Of a stretch of DNA of 64,000 nucleotides, positions 31,732 to 43,724 are shown in pieces (the stretch's first letter is position 1; each line of letters begins with the position of its first letter). Origin of the DNA: Pseudoxanthomonas winnipegensis (lineage in GTDB: Bacteria > Pseudomonadota > Gammaproteobacteria > Xanthomonadales > Xanthomonadaceae); contig NZ_SHMH01000003.1 in NCBI RefSeq assembly GCF_004283755.1, positions 124,001 to 188,000 of the forward strand, given 5' to 3'. The notes under the pieces are model-generated. The model was not told where the DNA came from and ran no database searches. It worked only from the letters and a program-made list of their open reading frames with translations. Position numbers and translations under genes: made by a program.

Positions 31732-32835
31732 GTGGGCACATCGACCGATCTGGATCGCTTCGTGCGCGATGCGCTACTGGCGGGGCAATCGCGGCAGGCC
31801 ATCCGCGCGGTGCTGCTGCAGGCGGGCTGGTCGCCCGAGCAACTGGCCAATGTGCTGGACGACTATGCCGAGGTCGATTTCCCCGTGCCGGTGCCGCGCC
31901 CGCGGGCGTCGCTGTCGGCGCGCGACGCCTTCATGTATCTGGTGCTGTTCTCGCTGCTGTATTTCCTCTGCTATCACCTGGGCAGCCTGCTGTTCGACAT
32001 GATCAATGCCGCGTTGCCGGATCCGGCCGACAACGGGGCGCGCCTGGATTTCTTCGCGTGCACGCGCTTTTCGACCGCTGCGCTGCTGATCGCCTTCCCG
32101 GCCTTCGCCTGGCTGGCCGGGCGGCTGCACCGCGAGATCCGCCAGGCGCCGATCAAGCGGCTCTCGCCGGTGCGGCGCTGGCTGACCTATCTGACCTTGT
32201 TCGTCAGCACGCTGACCCTGATCGGCGACATGACGGCCCTGGTCTACAACCTGCTGTCGGGCGAGATCACCTGGCGCTTCCTGCTGAAGGTGCTGGTGGT
32301 GGCGGCGATCGCGGGAAGCGTGTTCGGCTACTACCTGCGCGATCTGCGCAGCGACGAGGCCAGCGCCGCATCGGCGCTGCCGCTGGGGCGTCGCCTGCTG
32401 CTGATCGGCGGCCTGCTGGCGATCGGCGCGGTGGTCGGGGGCTTCGTCCTGACCGGCGGTCCGGTGCATCAGCGCGCTCTACGCATGGATCAGCGCCGGG
32501 TGAGCGATCTGCAGGACATCGTCACCGCCGTCCAGGCCTATGCGACGGAACACCGCCGCCTGCCGGCCAGCCTGGCTGAGATGGCGGCGCAGCCTGGCGT
32601 TGGGCTCGCCACGCAGGATCCAGTGAGTGCCGCGCCCTACAGCTATACCGCGCTGGGGCCGAAGCGCGTGCGCCTCTGCGCGGCGTTCGAGACCGATACC
32701 ACCGACAAGCGCCCGCGTCGGCCCTGGATGATCGAGGCGCAGTGGGCGCACGGCGTGGGCCGCACCTGCTTCGAGCGCGACATCGAACTGCCCAAGCCCG
32801 AGGACGCGCAAGGCCAGACCACGGCGCAGCCGTAG
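31732..32835 (+). CDS. Polytopic membrane protein with DUF5671-like region
   Basis: A 367-residue protein of unknown function. The first 45 residues form a small helical module (LDRFVRDALLAGQSRQAIRAVLLQAGW) typical of proteins with the DUF5671 membrane domain. About five membrane segments follow at roughly residues 63-85, 110-130, 150-175, 185-205 and 225-245. The C-terminal 110 residues resemble a pilin-like periplasmic tail (RVSDLQDIVTAVQAYATEHRRLPASLAEM). The GTG at 31732 follows GGAAGGAGCG; in-frame codons further upstream fall in repeat C. It is monocistronic. Confidence 0.7.
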   Translation: MGTSTDLDRFVRDALLAGQSRQAIRAVLLQAGWSPEQLANVLDDYAEVDFPVPVPRPRASLSARDAFMYLVLFSLLYFLCYHLGSLLFDMINAALPDPADNGARLDFFACTRFSTAALLIAFPAFAWLAGRLHREIRQAPIKRLSPVRRWLTYLTLFVSTLTLIGDMTALVYNLLSGEITWRFLLKVLVVAAIAGSVFGYYLRDLRSDEASAASALPLGRRLLLIGGLLAIGAVVGGFVLTGGPVHQRALRMDQRRVSDLQDIVTAVQAYATEHRRLPASLAEMAAQPGVGLATQDPVSAAPYSYTALGPKRVRLCAAFETDTTDKRPRRPWMIEAQWAHGVGRTCFERDIELPKPEDAQGQTTAQP

Positions 32836-32875
32836 CGCCCGATGGTGGCGACGGACGCGACGTCGTGTCCGGGCC

Positions 32876-34228
32876 TCAGCGCAGCGGCAGGCTGAGCGTG
32901 GCGCGCAATCCGTGCGGCGTGCGGTTGGCCAGGAGCAACCGGCCGCCGTGGGCTTCGGCGATGCGCTCGGCGATCGCCAGGCCCAGGCCGGCGCCGCCGG
33001 TCGCGCGGCTGCGCGAGCTTTCCAGGCGCTTGAACGGGGTGGTGATGCCGGCCAGCTGGTCTTCCGGGATGCCGGGGCCTGCGTCGTCGATGTGCAGGTC
33101 GATCCGATCCGCGTGGGCTTCGATGCCCAGGCGCGCGCTGCCGGCGAAGCGCAGCGCATTGTCGAGCAGGTTGTCGATGGCGCGGTGCAGTGTGGTGGGG
33201 TCGGCCTGGAGGCGCGTATCCCGGTTCGCCGGGACGAGGGCGACGTCCTGACCCAGCGAGACCCGGTCCGCCGCGATGCCCGCGACCAGGGCGTCGAGAT
33301 CGACCGGCTGCAGCCGCGCCGGCTGTGCCTGGGCATGCGCGTAGGCGAGCATCTGCTCGATCATGGCGGCCATGCGGTCCAGGTCGCCGATCATGCGCTG
33401 GCGGTCGGCGCCGGGGACGAGCTCGGCGCGGATGCGCAGGCCGGTCAGCGGCGTGCGCAGGTCGTGGGCGATGGCGGCGAAGGCCTGCAGGCGTTCGCCG
33501 GCATGCCGGGCCAGGCGGGCGTGCATGGCGTTCATGGCCTCGCCGACCGCGCGCAGCTCCGGGGGGCCGTCGAGTGGGAAGCCCGCTCCACTCTCCAGGT
33601 CGCTGATCGCCGCCGCCCGCGCCAGGCGCTGGATCGGCCGGGAGAGCCGCCTCGCGGCAAACCACACCGGCAGCGCCAGCAGCGCCATCGCCACGCCGAA
33701 CGCCGCCGTCATCCGCAGCCGCCAGCCCGCCAGCCGCTGGTCGATCGGCGTCAGCGTGCGCCAGCGTCCGTCGTTGCCCTGGATCGCCGCGGTGAAGGCG
33801 GGCAGCGAGGTGTCCATGCCGACCCGCGCGTCGGCGTCGTAGCGCATCTGGAAGCCGCGCGCGTCGCTGTCCACCAGCAGGGTGCGGTCGCCGACCAGGA
33901 CCACGCTCTGCCCGTTGCCGCTGGCCTTGCCCGCGCCCGCCGCGTCCAGCCAGCACGCCCGTACGCGCCCCGGCTGGGTGCCCGTGGCCTGCGCCAGCGT
34001 CGCCTCCACCGGCGCGACGCGGGGACAGCCGGGCGGCGCAGCACGCGGCTCGATTCTGAAGCGGCCGCCGTGCTGCCCGTCGAGGGCGGCCGCGGCCTCG
34101 CGCACGCTCATGCGGATGGGTGCGGGCGTGGGCGTGGCCAGGACGATGCCGAAGCACAGGGCGAAGGCCAGCAGCAGGGTGACCAGCGCCAGCGCCGCCA
34201 CCTGCACCAGGATGGGCGGCGGCCTCAT
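32876..34228 (-). CDS. Sensor histidine kinase
   Basis: A 450-residue inner-membrane kinase that pairs with the upstream OmpR-type regulator. Two membrane segments (about residues 6-28 and 170-190) flank a periplasmic domain of about 140 residues, followed by HAMP, HisKA with AIAHDLRTPLTGLR near residue 250, and HATPase with N box DNLLDNALRF, G1 DDAGPGIP and G2 GGAGLGLAIAERI. The start at 34228 overlaps the regulator stop by four bases. The signal is unknown. The layout resembles EnvZ/OmpR-type systems such as RstB or QseC. Confidence 0.9.
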   Translation of the reverse strand: MRPPPILVQVAALALVTLLLAFALCFGIVLATPTPAPIRMSVREAAAALDGQHGGRFRIEPRAAPPGCPRVAPVEATLAQATGTQPGRVRACWLDAAGAGKASGNGQSVVLVGDRTLLVDSDARGFQMRYDADARVGMDTSLPAFTAAIQGNDGRWRTLTPIDQRLAGWRLRMTAAFGVAMALLALPVWFAARRLSRPIQRLARAAAISDLESGAGFPLDGPPELRAVGEAMNAMHARLARHAGERLQAFAAIAHDLRTPLTGLRIRAELVPGADRQRMIGDLDRMAAMIEQMLAYAHAQAQPARLQPVDLDALVAGIAADRVSLGQDVALVPANRDTRLQADPTTLHRAIDNLLDNALRFAGSARLGIEAHADRIDLHIDDAGPGIPEDQLAGITTPFKRLESSRSRATGGAGLGLAIAERIAEAHGGRLLLANRTPHGLRATLSLPLR

Positions 34229-34929
34229 CCCCGCGTCACCGGCGCGCGGAAGCGATAGCCGAGGCTGCGCACGGTCTCGATCAGCGCAGCGCCCCCGGCC
34301 GCGGCCAGGCGCCGGCGCAGGCGGCTGACGGCTAGGTCGATCGCGCGTTCGAACGGCCCTTCCGCCGCCTCGTGGGTCAGGTCCAGCAGCCGGTCGCGGC
34401 TGAGCACGCGGCTGGGATGACGGACGAAGGCCAGCAGCATCCGGGATTCCCCGGCGGTCAGTGCGAGCGTCGCGCCGTCGGGCGTGGTCAGGCGATGGGC
34501 ATCGGCCTCGAACACCCATCCGGAGAACAGATAGGGACTGGTCGGCGGAGCGGCGCGCGGCGCCTGCCGGCGCAGGATGGCGCGCACCCGGGCCAGCAGT
34601 TCGCGCGGGTCGAAGGGCTTGCCGAGGTAGTCGAACGCGCCGACCTCCAGGCCGACGACGCGGTCGGTCACCTCGACCAGCGCGCTGAGCAGCAGGACCG
34701 GCGGGCCGTCCTGGCTCAGGCGCCGGCAGATCGACAGCCCGTCCTCGCCCGGCAGCATGATGTCCAGGATCACCAGGTCGGCCGGCTGGCGCTGGAGCAG
34801 CGCGTCCAGGCCGGCGGCATCGTCGGTGCCGCGCACCTCGAAGCCGTGCCGGCCCAGGTAGGCGACGATGGCCTCGCGCACGCTGTCGTCGTCCTCGACC
34901 ACAACGATCCGGTTGTCCTTGCCTGCCAT
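34225..34929 (-). CDS. OmpR-family response regulator
   Basis: A 234-residue DNA-binding regulator: receiver domain with acidic pair in VVVEDDDS, phospho-acceptor Asp56 in LVILDIMLPG, Lys in YLGKPFDP, and a winged-helix domain from about residue 130 with the signature ERAIDLAVSRLRRRL and IETVRSLGYRF. I chose the ATG at 34929 (MAGKDNRIVVVE); further upstream the frame is not regulator-like. It is divergent from the peptidase-like gene, which is a candidate target. Confidence 0.92.
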   Translation of the reverse strand: MAGKDNRIVVVEDDDSVREAIVAYLGRHGFEVRGTDDAAGLDALLQRQPADLVILDIMLPGEDGLSICRRLSQDGPPVLLLSALVEVTDRVVGLEVGAFDYLGKPFDPRELLARVRAILRRQAPRAAPPTSPYLFSGWVFEADAHRLTTPDGATLALTAGESRMLLAFVRHPSRVLSRDRLLDLTHEAAEGPFERAIDLAVSRLRRRLAAAGGAALIETVRSLGYRFRAPVTRG

Positions 34930-35066
34930 GCGCCTTTCATAAAGCGGAGACGTATCGGGATTGTGTCGCCATCGGCGCTGGCGATACAGGCCGGGCATCG
35001 AGGCGATACGGCGCGGCGCTGGGATGGCGGCCTCGTCCACTTCCCTGGAGTCACCGATGCATCTGC

Positions 35067-36392
35067 GTGCGATGTTCCGTTCCCTTTGCTGGCTGGGCGT
35101 TGGCGGCGTTGGCGCCATCTATCTTCCCCGTACAGGCGTTGCCGATCGCCGCTGACGGTCATGACGACCCGGCAGCGACCGCCGCGGCGGCCATCGCCGA
35201 ATACCGGGTGCTGTGCCAGCGCGACCATGCGCGTCTGTGGGGCCAGAGCCTGTGCGGCCCGATCATGCTGGTCGAGCGCGACACGCGCACGCTATTCGTG
35301 GACCGCGACGTGCCCGGGCAGGGCCTGCAGCGACGGCGCGGCGTGTTCGTGGGCCAGTTGCCGGCGGACATCGGCATCGCCAACACCGCGACCGAATGGG
35401 CCGGGCAGCGCTGGACGATGCTGCAGCTGCCGCTCCCGCAGGGCCGGCAGGCCCGCGCCGAACTGCTGATGCACGAGGCGTTCCATCGCATCCAGCCCGC
35501 GCGCCTGCCACCGCCCGTCGCGCCGCTGCCCGAGCATTTGGACCAGTTCGACGGGCGCGTCGGCCTGCGGCTGGAATGGCGCGCGCTGGCGCAAGCGCTG
35601 CGCAGCAGCGGCGCGCAGCGGCAGGCGGCCATCGCCGATGCGCTGGCGTTCCGCGCCGGGCGGCGGCAGCGTTTCGAGGACGCGGCCGTGCGCGAGAACG
35701 CGCTGGAGATCAACGAGGGGCTGGCCGAATACACCGGCCGCCGCCTCGGCGACGCGGGCGATCCCGCCGTGTCGGCCATCGCCACGCTGGAGGACTACGA
35801 CCACAGGCGCGGCTATGTGCGCAGCTTCGCCTATGCGTCCGGGCCGGCCTATGGCCTGCTGCTGGACGCGCTGGCGCCGGGCTGGCGCCAGGGCCTGCGG
35901 CCCGACAGCGACCTGGGAACCCTGCTGCAGCACGCCGCCGGCGACCCGCCGCTGCCCGATCCCGCCGTGGCCGGCCAGCGCTACGGCGAGGAGGCGATCC
36001 GCCGCGAGGAAACCACGATCCGCGAGGCGCACGACCAGCAGGCCGCGCAGTGGCGCGCGCAGCTGGTGGACGGCCCGCTGCTGCGGCTGCCGCTGGTGCA
36101 CATGAGCATCGAGTTCGACCCGCGCACCGTGTTCCCCCTGCCGCCGCAGGGCACGGTCTATCCGCACGCGATCATCCGCGACGACTGGGGCACGCTGACG
36201 GTCGAGCGCGGCGTGCTGCTCGCCGGCGACTGGAAGTCCGCGACGGTGGCCGGACCGGCCAGCGCGGTGGACGGCCGCAACCAGGGGCCGGGCTGGACGC
36301 TGGAGCTGGCGGCGGACTGGGTGCTGACCGACGGCGCGGTGCGTCGTCGATCCGAGGCGCAGCCGCCGGCGCCGGCTACACCCAGCCGGTGA
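35067..36392 (+). CDS. Secreted HExxH metallopeptidase-like protein
   Basis: About 441 residues. The start region gives a plausible signal peptide (WALAALAPSIFPVQALPIAA). A zinc-binding HEAFH lies at residues 136-140 and EINEGLAEY about 80 residues later (Glu217), the spacing and form of gluzincin-type peptidases. I do not recognise the family by name. The start is uncertain: in this frame the first usable codon is GTG 35067, whereas a better ATG (35057, after CTGGAG) begins a different frame whose first 14 residues look like the missing signal-peptide N-region, so a frameshift near 35090 is likely. The 3' end overlaps the convergent permease gene by 17 bases. Confidence 0.65.
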   Translation: MRCSVPFAGWALAALAPSIFPVQALPIAADGHDDPAATAAAAIAEYRVLCQRDHARLWGQSLCGPIMLVERDTRTLFVDRDVPGQGLQRRRGVFVGQLPADIGIANTATEWAGQRWTMLQLPLPQGRQARAELLMHEAFHRIQPARLPPPVAPLPEHLDQFDGRVGLRLEWRALAQALRSSGAQRQAAIADALAFRAGRRQRFEDAAVRENALEINEGLAEYTGRRLGDAGDPAVSAIATLEDYDHRRGYVRSFAYASGPAYGLLLDALAPGWRQGLRPDSDLGTLLQHAAGDPPLPDPAVAGQRYGEEAIRREETTIREAHDQQAAQWRAQLVDGPLLRLPLVHMSIEFDPRTVFPLPPQGTVYPHAIIRDDWGTLTVERGVLLAGDWKSATVAGPASAVDGRNQGPGWTLELAADWVLTDGAVRRRSEAQPPAPATPSR

Positions 36393-37773
36393 GGTAATAC
36401 GCGGCGATCACCACGAACACCGCCAGCGTCTTGACCAGGGTGATGGCGAACACGTCCTTGTAGGACTGGCGGTGGCTCAGGCCGGTGACCGCCAGCAGGG
36501 TGATCACCGCGCCGTTGTGCGGCAGGGTGTCCATGCCGCCGGAGGCCATCGCGGCCACGCGGTGCAGCACCTCCATCGGGATGCCGGCCGCCTGCGCGTT
36601 GGCGATGAAGCTGTCGGCCATTGCCGCCAGGGCGATGCTCATGCCGCCGCTGGCCGAGCCGGTGATGCCGGCCAGCGCGGTGACCGAGACGGCCTCGTTG
36701 ACCAGCGGGTTGGGGATCGCGCCCAGCCCGTGGGCCACCACCAGGAAGCCCGGCAGCGCCGCGATCACCGCGCCGAAGCCGTATTCGGATGCGGTGTTCA
36801 TCGAGGCCAGCAGCGCGCCGCCGATCGCCGAGCGGGTGCCCTCGGCGAAGCTGGCCAGCACCGGCCTCCAGGCGAAGGCGATCACGCAGGCGATGCCGCA
36901 CAGCAGCGCGGCCTGCACGGCCCAGATCGCGGCGACCTTGGAGACCTCCTGCACCACCGGCGCCGGGTTGCCGATCACCGCCGGCACGAACGAGGCGCTG
37001 CTGCCGTACCACTGCGGGATCCAGCGGGTGAAGGCGAAGTTGGCCACGCCCACCACCAGCAGCGGCAGGATCGCCAGCAGGGGGTGGGCTAGGCGATCGC
37101 CCCTGAAGGGTTCTGGTTCGTTGCGCAGCTCGCCGCCGTAACCCTCGCCGGCGCGTGCGGCGGCGCGGCGGCGCCATTCCAGATAGCTCATGCCCAGCAC
37201 CAGGATGAACACCGCGCCGAGGGTGCCCAGCACCGGCGCGGCCCAGGCCGTGGTGCCGAAGAACGCGGTGGGGATGATGTTCTGGATCTGCGGCGTGCCG
37301 GGCAGCGCGTCCATGGTGAAGGTGAAGGCGCCCAGCGCGATGGTGCCGGGGATCAGCCGCTTGGGGATGTCGCTCTGGCGGAACAGCTCGGCGGCGAAGG
37401 GATACACGGCGAACACCACCACGAACAGCGACACCCCGCCGTAGGTCAGCAGCGCGCACACCAGCACGATCGACAGCATCGCCCGCTGCGCGCCGACCAC
37501 GCGGATGGTGGCCGCCACGATCGACTTGGAGAAGCCCGAGATCTCGATCAGCTTGCCGAACACCGCGCCCAGCAGGAACACCGGAAAGTACAGCTTGAGG
37601 AAACCGACCATCTTCTCCATGAACAGGCCGGTGAACATCGGCGCCACCAACGAGGCGTCGGTGAGCAGCACCGCGCCGAGCGCGGCCACCGGTGCGAACA
37701 GGATGACGCTGTAGCCGCGGTAGGCCACGAACATCAGGAAGCACAGCGCGGCCAGCACGATCAGGAACGACAT
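36376..37773 (-). CDS. GntP-family permease
   Basis: A 465-residue inner-membrane transporter with about twelve to thirteen helices. The GntP family carries gluconate and related acids, and one branch takes up 3-hydroxybutyrate. Typical stretches are FPVFLLGAVFGKLIE, TFTMDALPGTPQIQNIIPTAFFG, MNTASEYGFGAVIA and GGMDTLPHNGAVITLL. The ATG at 37773 has GGAGAG at good spacing. It is divergent from the TonB-dependent receptor gene with a 170-base shared upstream region. A hydroxybutyrate role is suggested only by the nearby oligomer hydrolase and PHA genes. Confidence 0.85.
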   Translation of the reverse strand: MSFLIVLAALCFLMFVAYRGYSVILFAPVAALGAVLLTDASLVAPMFTGLFMEKMVGFLKLYFPVFLLGAVFGKLIEISGFSKSIVAATIRVVGAQRAMLSIVLVCALLTYGGVSLFVVVFAVYPFAAELFRQSDIPKRLIPGTIALGAFTFTMDALPGTPQIQNIIPTAFFGTTAWAAPVLGTLGAVFILVLGMSYLEWRRRAAARAGEGYGGELRNEPEPFRGDRLAHPLLAILPLLVVGVANFAFTRWIPQWYGSSASFVPAVIGNPAPVVQEVSKVAAIWAVQAALLCGIACVIAFAWRPVLASFAEGTRSAIGGALLASMNTASEYGFGAVIAALPGFLVVAHGLGAIPNPLVNEAVSVTALAGITGSASGGMSIALAAMADSFIANAQAAGIPMEVLHRVAAMASGGMDTLPHNGAVITLLAVTGLSHRQSYKDVFAITLVKTLAVFVVIAAYYLTGWV

Positions 37774-37943
37774 GGCACCACTCTCCAGCCGCCAGGACAC
37801 GGCTTGCGCGGGGCGAGTATCGGCAGCGGCCGCATGGACGCGCTCCTGTACCAAGGTACAAGTGATGGCCCTGCGGCCGGTGCCTAGAGTTGCGCCCAAC
37901 TTGCGGCGATCCCGCCGCGAGGTCGTACCCGGGGAGGGGGGGA

Positions 37944-40166
<2,223 letters not shown>

Positions 40167-40351
40167 CCGCTGCGTGGTCAGGGTCGAACGACCGGCCCGG
40201 CGCAAGCCGGGCCTCGTCCATCCGGGGCAGGGCGCTGGCGGTATGCTCGGCCAATGCGGAGGCAGGACACATCGCGGGCGCGCGCCGCAAGGCGCTGGTG
40301 CGGGCAGGGCACGTCGGCTGAGCGGTGCCCATGCGCCTGGGTGAGGCGCCC

Positions 40352-43300
40352 ATGCTGAGCATGTGGATGGTCGCGCTGGCCGGGCTGGCGTGGCTGGCGC
40401 TGATGTTCGGCACCGCCCTCTATGGAGAGCGCCATCCGGCGGTGCTGGCGCGGCGCTGGCGCCACGTCTACGCGCTGTCGCTGGCGGTGCATTGCACCTC
40501 GTGGACGTTCTACGGCACGGTGACCCAGGCCGCACGATACGGTTGGCCGCTGCCGCCGACCTTCCTCGGGGCGATCCTGCTGTACGCGCTGGCGGTGGCC
40601 TTCATGGTGCGCCTGGTGCGGCTGGCGCGCGAGACCAATGCCACCTCGCTGGCCGATCTGATCGCCACCCGCCTGGGCAAGGATGCGTGGCTGGCGGCGA
40701 TCGTGACCGGCGTGGCCGTGCTCGGGCTGGTGCCCTACGTGGCCCTGCAGCTGCGCGCGGTGACGATGAGCGTGTCCACGCTCACCGGCAATGTGGCCCA
40801 TGCCGACCAGGTGCCCGCGCCGCTGCGCGACGGCGCCCTGTACGTGGCGCTGGCGATGGCGGTGTTCGCGATGCTGTTCGGCACGCGCCGGGCGAATGCG
40901 GCCGAGCACAACCGCGGGCTGGTGCTGGCGATGGCGTTCGAGTCGCTGTTCAAACTGGCGGCGATGCTGGCCCTGGGCGCGTTCGTCTGGCTGGGGCTGG
41001 ACGTGGACTGGACGCGCGCGGCCAGCGCCGCACCTGTGCCGGCTGCCGATGGCTTCGTGCCGCTGGTGCTGCTGGGCGCGCTGGCCATGTTCATCCTGCC
41101 GCACCAGTTCCATGTGGCGGTGGTCGAATGCCGCGACGAGCGTGACGTGGCCACCGCGCGCTGGCTGTTCCCGCTGTACCTGCTGCTGATCGCGCTGCCG
41201 GCGCTGCCGCTGGCGCGCGCCGGCAGCTTGCTGCTGGGCGGGCATGTGCCCTCTGACATGTACGCGCTGGCGCTGCCGTTCGCGGCCGGGCACGCGGGCC
41301 TGGGGCTGTTCGCCTTCCTGGGCGGGCTGAGCGCGGCGACCGGCATGGTGGTGATCAGCACGCTGACCTTGAGTCTGATGATCGGCAACCACTGGTTCGC
41401 GCCCGGCCTGCTGCGCGGAGCCTGGCTGCGCGGGCAGGGCGAGGATCGCCGCGGCGAACTGCTGACCCTGCGCCGGGTGGGCATCGTGGCGATCATGCTG
41501 CTGGCCTGGGCCTACAACCGGCTGATCGGCGGCAACGACGCGCTGGCCGACGTGGGCGCGGTGTCCTTCTCCGCGCTGGCCACCCTGGTGCCGGCGCTGT
41601 GCTTCGCGGTGTGGCGCCCGCAGACGCCGCCGCGCGCGGCGCTGCTGGGCCTGCTGGCGGCGTTCGCCACCTGGGCTTGGGTGATGCTGGTGCCGATGCT
41701 GTGGCCGGTGGACGCGTCGCTCTGGCGGCATGTGCCGCGCGTGCTCACTCCGGCCGGGCTGTTCGGCCTGACCGGCTGGAGCGCGCTGGGCCGCGCGGTC
41801 GGCGCCAGCCTGTTCCTGGGCGCGCTGGTCACGCTGGCGGCGACCGGCTGGCGCCAGGCGCCGCGCGGCAGCGCGCGCCGGCTGGACCGCGCCGCGCTGC
41901 GCGAGGCCGGGCGGCGCTTCCTGGGGCACGAGCGCATCGAACACCTGCTCGCCGGCGCGCCCGACGCCGGGCCGGTGCCGCTGGCCACCGAGCAGCGCAT
42001 CGAACGCGAGCTCTCCGCGGTGCTGGGCTCGGCCTCCACGCGCCTGCTGCTCAATGCCGCGCGCAGCCAGGCCGGCGAGCTGGACACCGTGGCGGCCATC
42101 GTCGGCGAGGCCTCGGCCGACCTGCGCTTCAACCAGCAGGTGCTGGAGGCGGCGCTGCGCAACATGAGCCAGGGCATCAGCGTGGTCGATCGCGAACAGC
42201 GGCTGGTGGCCTGGAACCCGCGCTATGCGCAGCTGTTCGGCTTCCCGCCGGAGCTGCTCCAGGTCGGCCGGCCGATCGCCGATCTCACCGCCTGGGCCTT
42301 GCAGCGCATGCCCCACCGCAACAGCGCCGAGCATGCGCTGGACCGGCGTCTGGCGTTCATGCGCGCCGGCACCGCGCACCTGACCGAGCGCGTGTTCCCC
42401 GACGGCACCATCGTCGAGATCCGCGGCAACCCGATGCCGGGCGGCGGCTTCGTGGCCACCTACACCGATGTGACCGACTCGCGCCGCGCCGAGGCCGGGC
42501 TCAAGCGCGCCAACGAGACCCTGGAGCAGCGCGTGGCCGAGCGCACCGCGCTGCTGGAGCGCGCCAAGGCCGAGGCCGAGCATGCCAACGATGCCAAGAG
42601 CCGCTTCCTGGCCGCCATCGGCCACGACCTGATGCAGCCGCTGCACGCCGCGCAGCTGTTCACCGACGCACTGGCCCAGCGCACGCCCGCGCAGGACCAC
42701 GACACGCTGCGCCAGTTGGCCGGCTCGCTGGAGTCCACCCACGACCTGCTCAGTGGCCTGCTGGACATGTCGCGGCTGGAGGCCGGCGGCCTGGTGCCGG
42801 CGCCGCGCGACTTCCCACTGTCCGAACTGCTCGATCCCCTGGCCGCGCAGGTGCGCGCGATGGCGGCCGAGAAGGGCCTGCGCTTCGGCTATGTGCCCAG
42901 CCGCGCCTGGGTGCGCAGCGACCCGCAGCTGCTGCGTCGGATCGTGCAGAACTTCCTGGTCAACGCGGTGCGCTACACCGCGCGCGGCGGGGTGCTGCTG
43001 GGAACGCGGCGCGTCGGCGCGCGGCTGCGCATCGTGGTGTACGACAGCGGGCCGGGCATCGCGCCGGAGCAGCAGCGGCTGATCTTCGAGGAGTTCCGTC
43101 GTGGCCAGGACGCCGGCGGCCAGGGCCTGGGGCTGGGCCTGGCCATCGCCGAACGCATCGCCGGGCTGCTCGACACGCCGCTCTCGCTGCGCAGCGCGCC
43201 GGGCCGCGGCACCGCCTTCGGCGTCGAACTTGCGCGTCTGCCGGCGCCGCGCGCCGCACGCGCCGCGGTGCGCGGACAGGGCGCCCTGCCGCTGGCCGGC

Positions 43301-43666
43301 CTGCGCGTGCTGGCGGTGGACAACGACGAGGCCGCGCTGGCCGCCCTGGCGGCGTTGCTGCAGGGCTGGGGCTGCGAGGTGGCCACCGCCGCCGACGAGG
43401 CGCAGGCGCGTGCGGCGCTAGCGCATGCGTCGGCCGCGCTGTGGCTGTTCGACTATCACCTGGATCGCGGCGACACCGGTGTAGCCCTGCATGCGTGCCT
43501 GTCCGATGCATTCGGCGCGCGCCCATGCGTGCTGCTCTCGGCCGACGCCTCCGGCGCGGTGCGCGACGCCGCGCGCGCGGCCGACCTGCCGCTGCTGGCC
43601 AAGCCACTGCGGCCGCTGGCGCTGAAGTCCGTACTCGACCGGCTGCTGGCCGCGCGCGCGGGTTGA
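40352..43666 (+). CDS. CrbS/CbrA-like hybrid histidine kinase with sodium/solute symporter domain
   Basis: A 1104-residue sensor. Residues 1-470 form a sodium:solute symporter-like membrane domain with about twelve or thirteen helices (LHCTSW-type start, NATSLADLIATRLGK, LGGLSAATGMVVISTLTLSLM). A PAS domain (ALRNMSQGISVVDREQRLVAWN) and a coiled coil (LEQRVAERTALLERAKAEAEHA) follow, then HisKA with His758 in AAIGHDLMQPL, HATPase with DSGPGIAPE and GLGLGLAIAERI, and a C-terminal receiver with Asp1034. I chose ATG 40352 after GGTGAGG; ATG 40331 is also possible. In Vibrio and Pseudomonas such kinases pair with a LuxR-type regulator to control acetate or carbon use. Confidence 0.88.
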   Translation: MLSMWMVALAGLAWLALMFGTALYGERHPAVLARRWRHVYALSLAVHCTSWTFYGTVTQAARYGWPLPPTFLGAILLYALAVAFMVRLVRLARETNATSLADLIATRLGKDAWLAAIVTGVAVLGLVPYVALQLRAVTMSVSTLTGNVAHADQVPAPLRDGALYVALAMAVFAMLFGTRRANAAEHNRGLVLAMAFESLFKLAAMLALGAFVWLGLDVDWTRAASAAPVPAADGFVPLVLLGALAMFILPHQFHVAVVECRDERDVATARWLFPLYLLLIALPALPLARAGSLLLGGHVPSDMYALALPFAAGHAGLGLFAFLGGLSAATGMVVISTLTLSLMIGNHWFAPGLLRGAWLRGQGEDRRGELLTLRRVGIVAIMLLAWAYNRLIGGNDALADVGAVSFSALATLVPALCFAVWRPQTPPRAALLGLLAAFATWAWVMLVPMLWPVDASLWRHVPRVLTPAGLFGLTGWSALGRAVGASLFLGALVTLAATGWRQAPRGSARRLDRAALREAGRRFLGHERIEHLLAGAPDAGPVPLATEQRIERELSAVLGSASTRLLLNAARSQAGELDTVAAIVGEASADLRFNQQVLEAALRNMSQGISVVDREQRLVAWNPRYAQLFGFPPELLQVGRPIADLTAWALQRMPHRNSAEHALDRRLAFMRAGTAHLTERVFPDGTIVEIRGNPMPGGGFVATYTDVTDSRRAEAGLKRANETLEQRVAERTALLERAKAEAEHANDAKSRFLAAIGHDLMQPLHAAQLFTDALAQRTPAQDHDTLRQLAGSLESTHDLLSGLLDMSRLEAGGLVPAPRDFPLSELLDPLAAQVRAMAAEKGLRFGYVPSRAWVRSDPQLLRRIVQNFLVNAVRYTARGGVLLGTRRVGARLRIVVYDSGPGIAPEQQRLIFEEFRRGQDAGGQGLGLGLAIAERIAGLLDTPLSLRSAPGRGTAFGVELARLPAPRAARAAVRGQGALPLAGLRVLAVDNDEAALAALAALLQGWGCEVATAADEAQARAALAHASAALWLFDYHLDRGDTGVALHACLSDAFGARPCVLLSADASGAVRDAARAADLPLLAKPLRPLALKSVLDRLLAARAG

Positions 43667-43724
43667 ACACCGCGGCGCCGGTGGGGGGCGACTACAATGG
43701 GCGTTTGACCGCCACGCCCTCGCC

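Noticed and set aside
40178-42742. 854-codon minus-strand open frame opposite the hybrid kinase
   Set aside because: Arg/Gln/His-rich shadow with no recognisable fold; the opposite strand has a complete multi-domain kinase.
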